Source: Chlamydiales bacterium
GTDB lineage: Bacteria > Chlamydiota > Chlamydiia > Chlamydiales > Criblamydiaceae
Direction of reading: 5' to 3'
Assembly: GCA_024233575.1 (NCBI GenBank)
Contig: JACKPN010000002.1
Coordinates: 186,001 to 250,000, forward strand
DNA length: 64,000 nt
Under the pieces are notes generated by a model that was not told the DNA's origin, made no database searches, and saw only the letters and a program-made list of their open reading frames with translations. Below, piece after piece: positions 17,496-26,706 of the stretch (position 1 is the stretch's first letter; the number at the start of each line of letters is the position of its first letter). A program made the translations under genes and the position numbers.

Positions 17496-19940
17496 GCCTA
17501 CCACCGTAACTGATGGTGTCGAGTCTTTGTCTTTCATCGTTTTCGTTGTCCACCATTGTTGTCCAATGCCAAGTAGCGTCGAAGAGAGCCAGTAGAGGTT
17601 CAATCCTGATGGAAAACTATAAAACATGAACATAAACACTAACGGCATAACGCTACCCATCGCACGCTGCTGGCGCTGCTGATCGGTCATCATGCTTGGA
17701 TCTTTAGGTGCAGTAGACATAACGCGCTGCTGAAGGAACATAACGCCTCCAAGAAGGATCGGCAGCAGGTGGAAGGATGTACCGAAAAAGAAGATCGGCT
17801 TGCTCCAGCTGAATAGAACGTCAGGAGCTGCAAGGTTGTCGATCCATCCTGGAATGAAGGAAGCTCCGCGTAACTCGAATGTAGATTTTAGCAGGTCGAA
17901 CATACCAATCAGGAATGGAATCTGAATTAGGATAGGAAAGCATCCTGACATCGGATTGACGCCTTTCTCCCGATAGAGGCTCATGATCTCAAGTTGTGCT
18001 TTCTTCGGGTCTTTTTTATATTTTGCCTGAATAGCATTCACTTCAGGGGCGATTTTTTGCATGCGCACCATCGACTTTGTCGACCATGCGTTCAAGGGGT
18101 AAAGCATGATTCTTAAAGCGACAGTCAGCAAGATGATGGAGAAACCCCATGATCCGGTAACCGAATGAAAGAAACGCATCAGAATCATCAGAAATTTCGC
18201 AAAAGGCTCACTGATGAAAGAGAACCATCCATGGAAGGACTGGCAGCCGATATAATCGGGATTGTAGCCGGTTATCGGATCGCTATAATAGGTGTCGACA
18301 GCTTTAAGCGTTGGTGTGGCATACGGTCCCGCGAAGATGCGGAACTGCATGGAGCCGCCTTTTTCATTCAGCGGCATCATCATCTGGTAACCGGGCATGT
18401 TTTCAGGTTTGTAAAGCTGATACTCCTGGTCGATTTCAACAAGGCGTGAAGGGACGATGTTGCCGTCGACATACTGGGCACGGTAGCCGCCGCCGATCTC
18501 TGTTAAGGGGTCCATGATAAGCCCGAAGAAACCGTTGGAGTTGCTCGTCCAGTCGGGGAAAATATTGCTGACGGTGCTGGCGTCTTGCGGCAGGGAGATC
18601 TGGTCGACCTCAACATTCTGTCCGCGAGTGATACGGTACTTTAACGCCGGTGCAGGATTGCCGGAAAATAGCTCGATTTCGGGAATGCCGGAGGTGAGCC
18701 AGAGGCCACGGCCGTCGCCGCTGATATCAATTTGTAGGTTGGCGATATAAGGAGCGCCTTCTTCTTCCAAGGTATAGGTCTTGGTGATTTTTCTGTGGCC
18801 TTGATTTGCCTCAAAGACGATCTTTTGATTGGTGAACTCTTTGACGGTGTAGTTGAGCTCTGCTACTTCAGGGTATTCCGAAACAATGTTCATGCTGTAA
18901 TACTGCGGAGGGACGCGCGTTGTCTTCAGAGGCGGCACCTGGATCAAATCGCGACGGATCAGGGGGTAGTAGCCGCCAAGGGCGCCGGACTCATGATCGG
19001 TCGTTTTTCCTTCCGCTGAGGCTGTTGTATAAGGGTGTGATGGAAAACGTGCGTTGTAAGGGTGGTATTCAACCATATCCCTATCAAAATCAATCTCTTT
19101 AACGACGCTTTCCTCGTTGGCTTTGCTCTTGAACGGGAGATTGATTTCGCTCAACGCGCCGCCTCTGCTAGAGAAAACGAGCTGCATGTAATCGTTTTCC
19201 AGTACGTAAAAAGTCTCTTCACCAGAAACTGTCGTAGCAGCTTGCGGTTTGCTGACAGTGGTAGGGATTTCTGCCATATCCCTAAGGAGTGTCAGCTTCT
19301 GGCTATTCTGATGGTAAACGGCAACCGGAAGATACTGACCCTCGCTCTTCAGCAGAACAAGGGCATTTCCGATCTTGGGCTCGGGAACAGTCTCGCCTTC
19401 TTGAACATTCTTTTTCAGGAGGTGATACAGCTCAATTGCGGGAACCGTCAAGTGGCCGTTGACATATTCACCGGGTGTAGAAGTGTCGCTTCCGGGTGTG
19501 ATCAACTGAACGTCAAACGCGCCGAAATCGGGAAGATAGCCGAGCTGCAACTTTTCGGCAGAAGGTGCAAGATACAAGGCGGCAGCGCCTTGTTCTTTAG
19601 GTTGAGAAGTGAGTCGGTACTCTTTACCGGAAACATAAACTGTTTGCGGCAAGGGTGTTGTCCAAGCTGCCGCTAGAAGCGCACCATTCACATCAATGCC
19701 GCTGCCTAGCTGTGCGCTGCTGCTAGCATCGCTATAGAATGGAACGACCGGTAGTTGTTCGGCGTTGACTTTCTTGCTGGCAATCATTTCACGCAGCTGG
19801 ACGATACGCTTCTCCTCTTTAGCGGCTTCTTGCTTGCGCCATTCGACCATATCGCCTTGGCGTTGGTTCTCGAAATAGGTGTTTACAAGGAAGAGCGTGA
19901 GGCTGAGCGACAGCACAAAAAAGAGGGTGCGTTTGTCCAT
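17478..19940 (-). CDS. yidC: Membrane protein insertase YidC
   Basis: 820 residues, long as in chlamydiae. After an N-terminal membrane anchor (about residues 5-22) comes a large extracytoplasmic beta-rich domain. The conserved C-terminal insertase core starts near residue 600: FSIILLTVALRIMLYPL with the essential membrane Arg, KYKKDPKKAQLEIMSLYREKGVNP, and the last helices with FMFYSFPSGLNLYWL. It ends in a basic tail GKKGKR. It inserts proteins into the inner membrane alone or with SecYEG. Confidence 0.95.
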   Translation of the reverse strand: MDKRTLFFVLSLSLTLFLVNTYFENQRQGDMVEWRKQEAAKEEKRIVQLREMIASKKVNAEQLPVVPFYSDASSSAQLGSGIDVNGALLAAAWTTPLPQTVYVSGKEYRLTSQPKEQGAAALYLAPSAEKLQLGYLPDFGAFDVQLITPGSDTSTPGEYVNGHLTVPAIELYHLLKKNVQEGETVPEPKIGNALVLLKSEGQYLPVAVYHQNSQKLTLLRDMAEIPTTVSKPQAATTVSGEETFYVLENDYMQLVFSSRGGALSEINLPFKSKANEESVVKEIDFDRDMVEYHPYNARFPSHPYTTASAEGKTTDHESGALGGYYPLIRRDLIQVPPLKTTRVPPQYYSMNIVSEYPEVAELNYTVKEFTNQKIVFEANQGHRKITKTYTLEEEGAPYIANLQIDISGDGRGLWLTSGIPEIELFSGNPAPALKYRITRGQNVEVDQISLPQDASTVSNIFPDWTSNSNGFFGLIMDPLTEIGGGYRAQYVDGNIVPSRLVEIDQEYQLYKPENMPGYQMMMPLNEKGGSMQFRIFAGPYATPTLKAVDTYYSDPITGYNPDYIGCQSFHGWFSFISEPFAKFLMILMRFFHSVTGSWGFSIILLTVALRIMLYPLNAWSTKSMVRMQKIAPEVNAIQAKYKKDPKKAQLEIMSLYREKGVNPMSGCFPILIQIPFLIGMFDLLKSTFELRGASFIPGWIDNLAAPDVLFSWSKPIFFFGTSFHLLPILLGGVMFLQQRVMSTAPKDPSMMTDQQRQQRAMGSVMPLVFMFMFYSFPSGLNLYWLSSTLLGIGQQWWTTKTMKDKDSTPSVTVVGKKGKR

Positions 19941-19996
19941 AACAAAATAACTTTTTGGTTCAGTTTACAGAATTTAAGTATCATAGCATTTTTGCA

Positions 19997-20020
19997 TTAA
20001 AGAGCCACTTGCAAAATTGA
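19997..20020. repeat. GAGCCACTTGCAAAA repeat, single arm
   Basis: TTAAAGAGCCACTTGCAAAA matches the left end of the element at 30334-30499 base for base, and its core matches 4372. No inverted partner follows here, so this looks like a solo end or a decayed copy. It lies in the 248-base spacer between yidC and the kinase/FGE gene. Confidence 0.55.
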
Positions 20021-20188
20021 TTGAAGGAAATTTTTCAGCTATTTTTAGGGGAGGATACATTATATGAGGCACTGGTTAATATCCGGTGTCGAGATCAAAA
20101 TAAAATGTATTCCTGTGCGCTATTTCATTAAAAGAAGCTATAGGATAAACTTGCACCCAGAGACGGCAAACTATATCGAGCGGGAATA

Positions 20189-22084
20189 ATGGCAATGACA
20201 GACACGCGCATACTTGGTGATTACAGTGTGATCAAACAGATCGGACAAGGGGTTCTTGGGACAGTCTACCTCGCGGAACATCGTTTTATGAAAAAGCAGT
20301 ATGTCCTCAAGGTGCTGCCAAGCGAACTGGCAACAGATCGGACCTTCATCCAACGCTTTGAGGACGAAGTGCGCAAGCTTGCCGCCCTTGACCATCCGCA
20401 TATTGTTAAAGTTCACAATATTTCCTACGACAATGGAGTCTACTTCCTTGTTAATGATTGCGTTGTCGATGAAGTAGGAGAAACAACTAATCTAGCCCAG
20501 TACATGATGGCGCGGGGTGAACGTCTTAGCGAGCAGACCCTGCACCGGTTGCTCCTGCAAATTGCCGATGCTTTGGATTATGCCCATAACCTGAACATCA
20601 ACGGAAAAGGCGTTGTCCACCGCAACATTAAATTAAACAATATTCTGGTCAGCAAAGGAGAAAAGGGGGTCAACCTCTACATTTCCGACTTTGGCTTGTC
20701 ACGCGTGATCGGTGCCGGCGCCGTGCTTACAAGAACCTATAAAATGGTTGCCGAAGCCCTTAACATTCCAAAAGTTAATGCAGATACCTATCCTAAGCCT
20801 CCTATCGACGATCAAAAACTAATGCCTCTGCATGCATCATTCCTCCAAAATTATGTGTTCATGGCACCCGAACAGAAACGTCTCGACCAAAACCAACTTG
20901 TAGGTTCACAAGCTGATGTCTATGCTTTCGGTGTGCTGGCATATTATATGTTAATGGGAGAGTTTCCTGAAGGATATTTTGAGATGCCCTCGCAGAGACA
21001 TGCAGACCTGCAATACGATTGGGATTCTCTACTACGCGAATGCCTCCATAGCAACTACATCAATCGTGCAGAAAAACTCACTCCACTACTTGAAATGATC
21101 GTTAGGGGGAAAAGAACTGTTGCAGTGTCCGGTACTGTGGCTCATCCGACAGCGGAGGCAATGGCTTCATGCGAAACCTCAAAAGTTGAAGAACCTGTCA
21201 TGGCGTACGCAGAAGGAGGCGGATTGCGGCCGGTCATCCATTCTAGGGAACTCCAACGTCCGACACCGGATTATGACCCTGCGGCAGCTTTGGAAGTAGA
21301 CACGACGGTGAAGCATTTTGAACCGGAAGAGAAAGAGTTTAAAAATATTCAGCCTATCCCTACCGAGATGGTGATCATCCAGGGAGGCAGCTTTATGCGC
21401 GGCAGCAACGATGGCAATCGTGATGAACAGCCACGCCATGAAATTAATGTCGATAGCTTTGCCCTTGATCAACACCCTGTGACCAATGAACAATATGTCC
21501 GGTTTCTCGATGCTCTTGGAGGAATCAAAGATTGCAACCATCAGGATGTGATTCGTTTACGTGATTCACGCATTAAGAAATCCGCAGGTAAATTCAGTAT
21601 CGAGTCGGGATATGGAAAGCACCCTGTGGTCGGCGTCACTTGGTATGGTGCTGTTGCCTATGCTAAGTGGCTAGGAAAAAGACTGCCGACAGAGGCGGAA
21701 TGGGAAGTTGCTGCGCATAGCGGTGACGAACATAACCTCTATCCCACCGGAGAGACAATCGAAAAAACGCAGGCGAACTTCTTCAGTTCCGATACCACGC
21801 CGGTGATGAGCTATGCTCCTAATGTCAATGGTCTTTACGATATGGCAGGAAATGTTTACGAATGGTGCCAGGACTGGTACGGCTATAACTACTACGATGT
21901 TTCCATTCAGGAACCGGAAAATCCTCAAGGCCCTATCCAGGGAGTATATCGTGTGTTGCGCGGAGGCTGCTGGAAAAGCTTGGATGAGGACCTCCGCTGT
22001 TCGCGCCGCCATCGCAACAATCCGGGTACTGTGAACGGCACGTACGGCTTCCGTTGCGCCGCAGATGTCCAACAGGTGTCATAA
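20189..22084 (+). CDS. pkn1: Ser/Thr kinase-like protein with C-terminal FGE-type domain (Pkn1-like); catalytic Asp replaced by Asn
   Basis: 631 residues. Kinase domain: glycine loop GQGVLGTVY, ATP Lys41 (YVLKVL), DFG at 167-169, and SQADVYAFGVLAYYML. In the catalytic loop, HRD is HRN: the codon at 20624-20626 is AAC, giving Asn146, so normal phosphotransfer may be weak or absent. From about residue 385 to the end is a formylglycine-generating-enzyme-type domain (GGSFMRGS, PVTNEQYVRFL, RLPTEAEWE, GLYDMAGNVYEWC, RGGCW, YGFRCA). C. trachomatis Pkn1 has this same kinase-FGE architecture. The FGE-like part probably binds or modifies a partner. One base separates its stop from a tyrosine phosphatase gene. 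Start ATG 20189, with ATG 20195 as an alternative. Confidence 0.88.
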   Translation: MAMTDTRILGDYSVIKQIGQGVLGTVYLAEHRFMKKQYVLKVLPSELATDRTFIQRFEDEVRKLAALDHPHIVKVHNISYDNGVYFLVNDCVVDEVGETTNLAQYMMARGERLSEQTLHRLLLQIADALDYAHNLNINGKGVVHRNIKLNNILVSKGEKGVNLYISDFGLSRVIGAGAVLTRTYKMVAEALNIPKVNADTYPKPPIDDQKLMPLHASFLQNYVFMAPEQKRLDQNQLVGSQADVYAFGVLAYYMLMGEFPEGYFEMPSQRHADLQYDWDSLLRECLHSNYINRAEKLTPLLEMIVRGKRTVAVSGTVAHPTAEAMASCETSKVEEPVMAYAEGGGLRPVIHSRELQRPTPDYDPAAALEVDTTVKHFEPEEKEFKNIQPIPTEMVIIQGGSFMRGSNDGNRDEQPRHEINVDSFALDQHPVTNEQYVRFLDALGGIKDCNHQDVIRLRDSRIKKSAGKFSIESGYGKHPVVGVTWYGAVAYAKWLGKRLPTEAEWEVAAHSGDEHNLYPTGETIEKTQANFFSSDTTPVMSYAPNVNGLYDMAGNVYEWCQDWYGYNYYDVSIQEPENPQGPIQGVYRVLRGGCWKSLDEDLRCSRRHRNNPGTVNGTYGFRCAADVQQVS

Positions 22085-22085
22085 G

Positions 22086-22553
22086 ATGGCGCGCGTTCTC
22101 TTCGTTTGTCTGGGCAATATCTGTCGATCGCCTGCAGGTGAGGGGGTGTTGAAACGCCTTGCCGAACAGCGAGGCGTCGCCGATAAAATCCATGTGGAAA
22201 GTTGTGGCATTGGGGATTGGCATGTTGGACAGCTGCCGGATCAAAGGATGCGTGATGCGGCAGGTAGGCGCGGTATCGTCTTGGGACAGCGCGCGCAGCA
22301 ACTGTCGCAACGTCATCTTGATGAATTTGATTTTATTTTGGCGGCCGATCACGAGGTCTATAATGATTTGCATCGTTATGCCAAAAATCCGCATCATAAG
22401 AGCAAGATCTACATGATGACAGAATTTAGCAAGGTCTATGAAGGACAGGAAGTACCTGACCCATATTATGGCGATATCGGAGATTTTGAGCTCGTCCTAG
22501 ATATGCTCCATGATGCTTGTGAAGGCCTCCTAAACAGAATCGAAAATGTGTAG
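22086..22553 (+). CDS. Low-molecular-weight protein tyrosine phosphatase
   Basis: 155 residues, standard size. The P-loop CLGNICRSP at the N-terminus carries the nucleophile Cys and the phosphate-binding Arg (C-x5-R-S), and the general acid Asp lies in VPDPYYG. The start at 22086 places the P-loop at residues 8-16 as in the family, one base after the kinase stop; a frame extension to 22065 would overlap the kinase. Coupling to the kinase gene suggests an opposing pair, or a phosphatase acting on the kinase, as with bacterial tyrosine-kinase operons. Its end overlaps the convergent gene by 24 bases. Confidence 0.92.
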   Translation: MARVLFVCLGNICRSPAGEGVLKRLAEQRGVADKIHVESCGIGDWHVGQLPDQRMRDAAGRRGIVLGQRAQQLSQRHLDEFDFILAADHEVYNDLHRYAKNPHHKSKIYMMTEFSKVYEGQEVPDPYYGDIGDFELVLDMLHDACEGLLNRIENV

Positions 22554-23957
22554 CTCTTCCGCTTCTTTTAAATAGCGTTCCGCTTGTCTTTCGTTAAGAG
22601 TGTTTTTGGGCGGCAGCCATTCCTTTTGAATACCTCCAATAGCCTGCATGTAACGGTAGAAGACCATACCCATATTCTCAAAGAGACCTACCTGCCATTC
22701 AGGATTGTTTTTATGGTGCCGGTACTGCTCTTTGAACGATGCAATAAATTTAGTGTAGTACTTGTAGGGCATATATGGTGTGATATATCTAATGCGGCAC
22801 AGAAACTCTCTAAGGACTTTGAGAATGAAAATCTGATCGTCGCGATGTTCGACGAGAGAGCGGTAATGTTTGTCATAGTCTTTAAGAAACGCCTGCATCT
22901 TCTTTTGATTGCGCGGATCGAACGTGATATTAACGCTGTCCAGCTTGCGTTCCTCAGCAGCAGCGTAGAGAGATTCGGCCATCGCAATGATCTCTTTACA
23001 TGGATCTTTCGTAGGAAACAAGGATTGGAATTGTTCGAGGTCTAAACGCTTCGCTTTAGAAAAAATTTGATCGAAATTACGGATGAAATTATCGCTTTCT
23101 ACGATGGTGAAGCCGGGAGTGCAGTGACTGTATATTTCACTAGCGAGATAGCCGAAGTGATATTCAGTGTCAAAGTCTTTGATGATGAAGACCGGCTTAT
23201 TCAAGAATAGTGTTTCGATAAAACCTGTTGTCGATAGGCCAAACATGAAGTCGGCCTCTTTGACGAGGTCGACAGAAGAGGTATTGCCATCATGAATAAT
23301 GATGTTTCTAATGCCGTTATCCTGGAGTCTAGTAAGAGCGTAATGACTGCCTTCATCTTTTCCGAAAAATCGATCTTTTAAATGGATTTCGATATTAGGA
23401 TAAGTGCGGGCAAAAGTAATGATGAACTGGTTGAAGCGTTCTTTATTCTCTTGAAGGAATGGACATCCGTTGAAATATAGACCTTTCAGCGTGTCTTTAC
23501 GCTGAGGGAGATAACCTTTGTAGTTGCTGAGAGAAGGCATTCCGATCAAAGGAAATTCTCCTTCGTACCCTTGCTTATGACGGCTGTCCAGCTCAAACTG
23601 GTTATGACCAACCCACAACGTGTGCATTGCAATATCAGGCAAGCTGTCGCAGGTGGCCAGCCAATCACCGCAGCCGCCACAGTAAAAGCCGATAGAAAAA
23701 CCGGCAGGGGCAAGGGCGTATCCGCTCAGTTCGGGAGTGCTTTCGATGACGATATCATACAACTTGTCACTATAGCTCTCGATAGGTTCCCAAGGAATCC
23801 CGGAAAGCTCAAGAGGGATCGTTGTCGAGAGCGAGTCGACATTGGCATACACGTCTGCATGATGACCTCGACTGACGATCTCCCGATATAAGGGAACCAT
23901 CTGCCAGCTTTGGTTTAAGGAGATCGTGCGGATAGCAAAAAAGAGTTTCATAGCCAT
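22530..23957 (-). CDS. GT-B-like glycosyltransferase family protein
   Basis: 475 residues, soluble. The middle holds a pattern typical of GT-B sugar or polyol-phosphate transferases: IHDGNTSSVDLVKEADFMFGLSTTGFIETLFLNKP, i.e. a nucleotide-binding loop with Ser/Thr-Gly followed by Glu and a conserved Lys-Pro (about residues 220-255). The N-terminal half starts with a beta strand and GH-x-V-Y pattern consistent with a first Rossmann-like domain. The last 130 residues are helical and aromatic-rich. I cannot name the donor or acceptor. It is a single minus-strand gene between the phosphatase and malic enzyme. Confidence 0.5.
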   Translation of the reverse strand: MAMKLFFAIRTISLNQSWQMVPLYREIVSRGHHADVYANVDSLSTTIPLELSGIPWEPIESYSDKLYDIVIESTPELSGYALAPAGFSIGFYCGGCGDWLATCDSLPDIAMHTLWVGHNQFELDSRHKQGYEGEFPLIGMPSLSNYKGYLPQRKDTLKGLYFNGCPFLQENKERFNQFIITFARTYPNIEIHLKDRFFGKDEGSHYALTRLQDNGIRNIIIHDGNTSSVDLVKEADFMFGLSTTGFIETLFLNKPVFIIKDFDTEYHFGYLASEIYSHCTPGFTIVESDNFIRNFDQIFSKAKRLDLEQFQSLFPTKDPCKEIIAMAESLYAAAEERKLDSVNITFDPRNQKKMQAFLKDYDKHYRSLVEHRDDQIFILKVLREFLCRIRYITPYMPYKYYTKFIASFKEQYRHHKNNPEWQVGLFENMGMVFYRYMQAIGGIQKEWLPPKNTLNERQAERYLKEAEELHIFDSV

Positions 23958-24022
23958 AACGATTCTTGTATACGAAACTGTCGATTCTTCGCAAATGCTT
24001 CGGTCTACAAAGAACCGCTAGA

Positions 24023-25216
24023 TCAATCTTCGCGGCCGACACCTTCAGCTAAGGCGGTTTGTTTCACCGCTTCAGCGATAAGAGGGACGACGCTCTTATC
24101 CAAGGTGTATGGAAGAATTTTCTCGACGCTAGGGTCTTTTACGGCATCGGCAAGGGCATAAGCAGCGGCAATTTTCATCGATTCCGTGATACGCATCGCA
24201 TGTGCGTCCAGAGCGCCGCGGAAGATTCCAGGGAATGCCAGAGCATTGTTTACTTGATTGGCAAAATCGCTGCGGCCTGTTCCGACAATGGCAGCGCCTG
24301 CTTGTTTGGCCACCTCGGGCATGATCTCAGGGATAGGATTGGCCATTGCTAAAATGATCGGATCAGGGGCCATATGCTTGATGTCGTCAGGACTCAATAG
24401 ATTGCCAATGGAAACACCGATGAACACGTCCGCTTTTTCCAAAGCGTCAAAGATCGTCCCCGAGCGGCTCTCAGGATTAGTATATTCCAGAAGCTCGCGC
24501 TTGTAAGGATGGAGGTCTTGCCTGCCTTTGTGGATCAATCCCTTGGAGTCGCAAAGGTATACATGCTTCACAGAAGTGCATACGCTAGGATCATGACCAA
24601 TGCAGCGCAGAAGCTTGGCTATCGCAGACCCGGCAGCGCCGGCGCCGTTGATGACAACAACTAGATCCTCCATCTTCTTCCCGGTGATGCGGCATGCATT
24701 GATCAGCGCGGCAAGCAACACAACGGCGGTGCCATGCTGATCGTCATGAAAAACGGGGATGCCGATATCTTGCAATGCCGCTTCAATGGCAAAACATTTC
24801 GGTGCTTTGATATCTTCTAGGTTGATACCTCCGAAAGTCGGCGCGATCGCCTTCACTGTTTTTACGATATCTTCGACGGTATGGGTGTTCAGAACAATAG
24901 GGATACCATCGATGTCGGCAAATTCCTTGAAAAGGATCGCCTTGCCTTCCATTACCGGCAGCGATGCTTCCGGTCCGATATCGCCAAGACCTAAAACGGC
25001 AGAGCCATCGGAGATGATAGCGACGCTGTTGCCTTTCATCGTCAGGTTGTACGCCTCTCTAGGGTTGTTCGCGATACGTTCCGACACGCTTGCCACACCC
25101 GGCGTGTAGGCCAACGACAGGTCGTGTTTGTTTTCCAGAGGGAATTTAGAGTGGATCTCCCATTTGCCGCGCTTTTCACGATGGAGGTCTAAGGAAAGAT
25201 TAGAATATTCGGTCAT
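24023..25216 (-). CDS. NAD(P)-dependent malic enzyme, short bacterial form
   Basis: 397 residues. It decarboxylates malate to pyruvate, feeding acetyl-CoA or NADPH pools. Recognisable parts are YTPGVASVSE at the start, GDIGPEASLPVMEGKA, metal-binding DIKAPKCFAIEAAL and FHDDQHGTAVV, and the nucleotide-binding NGAGAAGSAIAKLL. It lacks the C-terminal phosphotransacetylase-like domain of the long MaeB form. Its stop lies 65 bases downstream of nothing else on the strand; the next gene downstream (glycosyltransferase-like) starts 66 bases later. Confidence 0.93.
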   Translation of the reverse strand: MTEYSNLSLDLHREKRGKWEIHSKFPLENKHDLSLAYTPGVASVSERIANNPREAYNLTMKGNSVAIISDGSAVLGLGDIGPEASLPVMEGKAILFKEFADIDGIPIVLNTHTVEDIVKTVKAIAPTFGGINLEDIKAPKCFAIEAALQDIGIPVFHDDQHGTAVVLLAALINACRITGKKMEDLVVVINGAGAAGSAIAKLLRCIGHDPSVCTSVKHVYLCDSKGLIHKGRQDLHPYKRELLEYTNPESRSGTIFDALEKADVFIGVSIGNLLSPDDIKHMAPDPIILAMANPIPEIMPEVAKQAGAAIVGTGRSDFANQVNNALAFPGIFRGALDAHAMRITESMKIAAAYALADAVKDPSVEKILPYTLDKSVVPLIAEAVKQTALAEGVGRED

Positions 25217-25325
25217 TGTAGATTACCTGTACGACAACATGATGAAAAAGGAACAGTATGACATAAGTTCAAGAATTTTTGCCACAAAGAACAGTAATAT
25301 AAGCAAAAGTAAAAAGTGACATTTC

Positions 25326-25375
25326 TTGACAGAATATGTACACATGAGAGTATTTTCAAATACTTTCAATCTCAC
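25326..25375 (+). promoter_or_regulatory. Promoter with overlapping operator-like palindrome
   Basis: A consensus -35 TTGACA (25326-25331) is followed at 17 bases by AGTATT (25349-25354). Overlapping the -10 is the perfect palindrome GTATTT-TC-AAATAC (25350-25363). CACATGA occurs on both sides of it (from 25341 and again about 25373), and TGAGA/TCTCA form a second, outer inverted repeat. The arrangement suggests repressor control of the frameshifted gene; no regulator gene is adjacent. Confidence 0.45.
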
Positions 25376-25407
25376 ATGAAGCGACAAAAGGAATGAGGAG
25401 GCTTATC

Positions 25408-26706
25408 ATGACAAGCGAAGTAAGGAACAGAGGAAGCGCGCCGACACACGAAGAAAATATGTTGTCTATAAAACAGCTTGACGATGCAATGAATTTTGCA
25501 TCCCTCTGGTTAAGAGGATCAGGGACACTTTCGAAAACGGTAAATGGTGGTCAAGCAAATATTTATTATGAAAATGGCAGTTACCGAAAATTGTTATGTG
25601 CTGTCAGCCTTATAGATGATGTTGCTACAATAACAGGGAAAATACAGAAGCACATTGATACCAAAGAAAAAATTGCTGTTCTACAGCTCCTGGGACGAGT
25701 CGATACAGCCTCTCGCAAAGTATTTGGAACAAAGGATTTTCATAAATCATGCAGGGAAGTTGATGAACAACATTTTCAGGCATCTATTTATGCCAAAGGT
25801 AAAGAGAAAGCTCTTTTTGAAATAAATATTCCTACAAAAGAATTTCAGGGTCTTTCCGACGATAAGATCATAGCAAAACTTGAAAAGGCCAAAAAAGAAT
25901 TTGTAGATCGTTTTCACGCCGCTAGAGAAAATTTCAAGAGATTTAGCGAAACAAAGCAGTCCGAAGGTTTCATCATCACATTAGAGAAGACAACAGAATT
26001 CTCCGACCAAATAGAATTTATGATCCATTTTCCTGATACTACGCTAAAGCGTGGTTCTGTAAACCTCATGGAGGGCTCGAAATTTCTTGAAGAAGAAAAA
26101 ATGCGACAGTCTTACGAGTGTCAAGTAAAAAAAATGATCAGTGATTATCAAAAAGCAAAAGGAGATATCGACGTTTTCTCTCTGGAAATCCAAATGCGGC
26201 AGCATCTTGGCTCTGCAGTGCTAGAGCCGGTATCACAGAAAGACTGGGAGTTAAGGGGCGACACTTTACCTGAATACTATAGGCTGGATGGCTTTCAGGC
26301 AGGAGGGAAAAAACTAAATCTGATTTACCGTCCAAATGGCTCAAATAATCAAGAGGTTATTGAACATTTTAAACGTTTCGTTGAATCAATAAAACAAACG
26401 GTCAGCAAGGAGTCTTTCAATAAATATACACAGGTGTTCAAAGAGATACCCAAAAAACAGGCTAAATTCCATGGGGAAAATAATCGTAATTTTCTGACGA
26501 TCACCTATAATGGCACTCAAACGATCAAAATCTGCATTGACGATGGCAAAGGTGCTTTAAAGAGTGTTGGTGATATCTGTAAAGAGTTACAGGCGGAACT
26601 GCGAAAAAATATAGCTTCTGCAGAAAAAAAAAAGCGCAGATTCAGCAACTCGCCTTCGAAGAACTCGCGAAGGTATGGAAGAAACAGGGTGTCGACGTCG
26701 AAATAG
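25408..26706 (+). CDS. Unrecognised protein, frame-0 product of a gene with a -1 frameshift site
   Basis: The start at 25408 is fixed by GAGGAGG six bases upstream; an in-frame ATG at 25393 lacks one. The 0-frame product is 432 residues, soluble and Lys/Glu-rich, with predicted helices and no family I know. Its last 25 or so residues after the A10 run (26624-26633) are Ser/Arg/Asn-rich and unlike the rest, as expected of a frame that is not normally read. The -1 frame is open from the run to 27452 without a stop, so the full gene most likely encodes about 681 residues. See the separate entry for the slippery site. Confidence 0.7.
   Translation: MTSEVRNRGSAPTHEENMLSIKQLDDAMNFASLWLRGSGTLSKTVNGGQANIYYENGSYRKLLCAVSLIDDVATITGKIQKHIDTKEKIAVLQLLGRVDTASRKVFGTKDFHKSCREVDEQHFQASIYAKGKEKALFEINIPTKEFQGLSDDKIIAKLEKAKKEFVDRFHAARENFKRFSETKQSEGFIITLEKTTEFSDQIEFMIHFPDTTLKRGSVNLMEGSKFLEEEKMRQSYECQVKKMISDYQKAKGDIDVFSLEIQMRQHLGSAVLEPVSQKDWELRGDTLPEYYRLDGFQAGGKKLNLIYRPNGSNNQEVIEHFKRFVESIKQTVSKESFNKYTQVFKEIPKKQAKFHGENNRNFLTITYNGTQTIKICIDDGKGALKSVGDICKELQAELRKNIASAEKKKRRFSNSPSKNSRRYGRNRVSTSK
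26624..26673 (+). promoter_or_regulatory. Candidate -1 frameshift signal: A10 run with A-AAA-AAG heptamer and downstream hairpin
   Basis: Ten A residues (26624-26633) are followed by G. Read in the upstream frame the codons are AAA (26629-26631) and AAG (26632-26634), preceded by A: exactly the dnaX-type slippery heptamer A-AAA-AAG. A -1 slip makes the next codon GCG at 26634, which enters the long open downstream frame. CCTTCG (26653-26658) and CGAAGG (26668-26673) can form a 6 bp stem, somewhat farther downstream than usual. RNA polymerase slippage on A10 would give the same product. A simple mutation or sequencing error remains possible. Confidence 0.55.
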
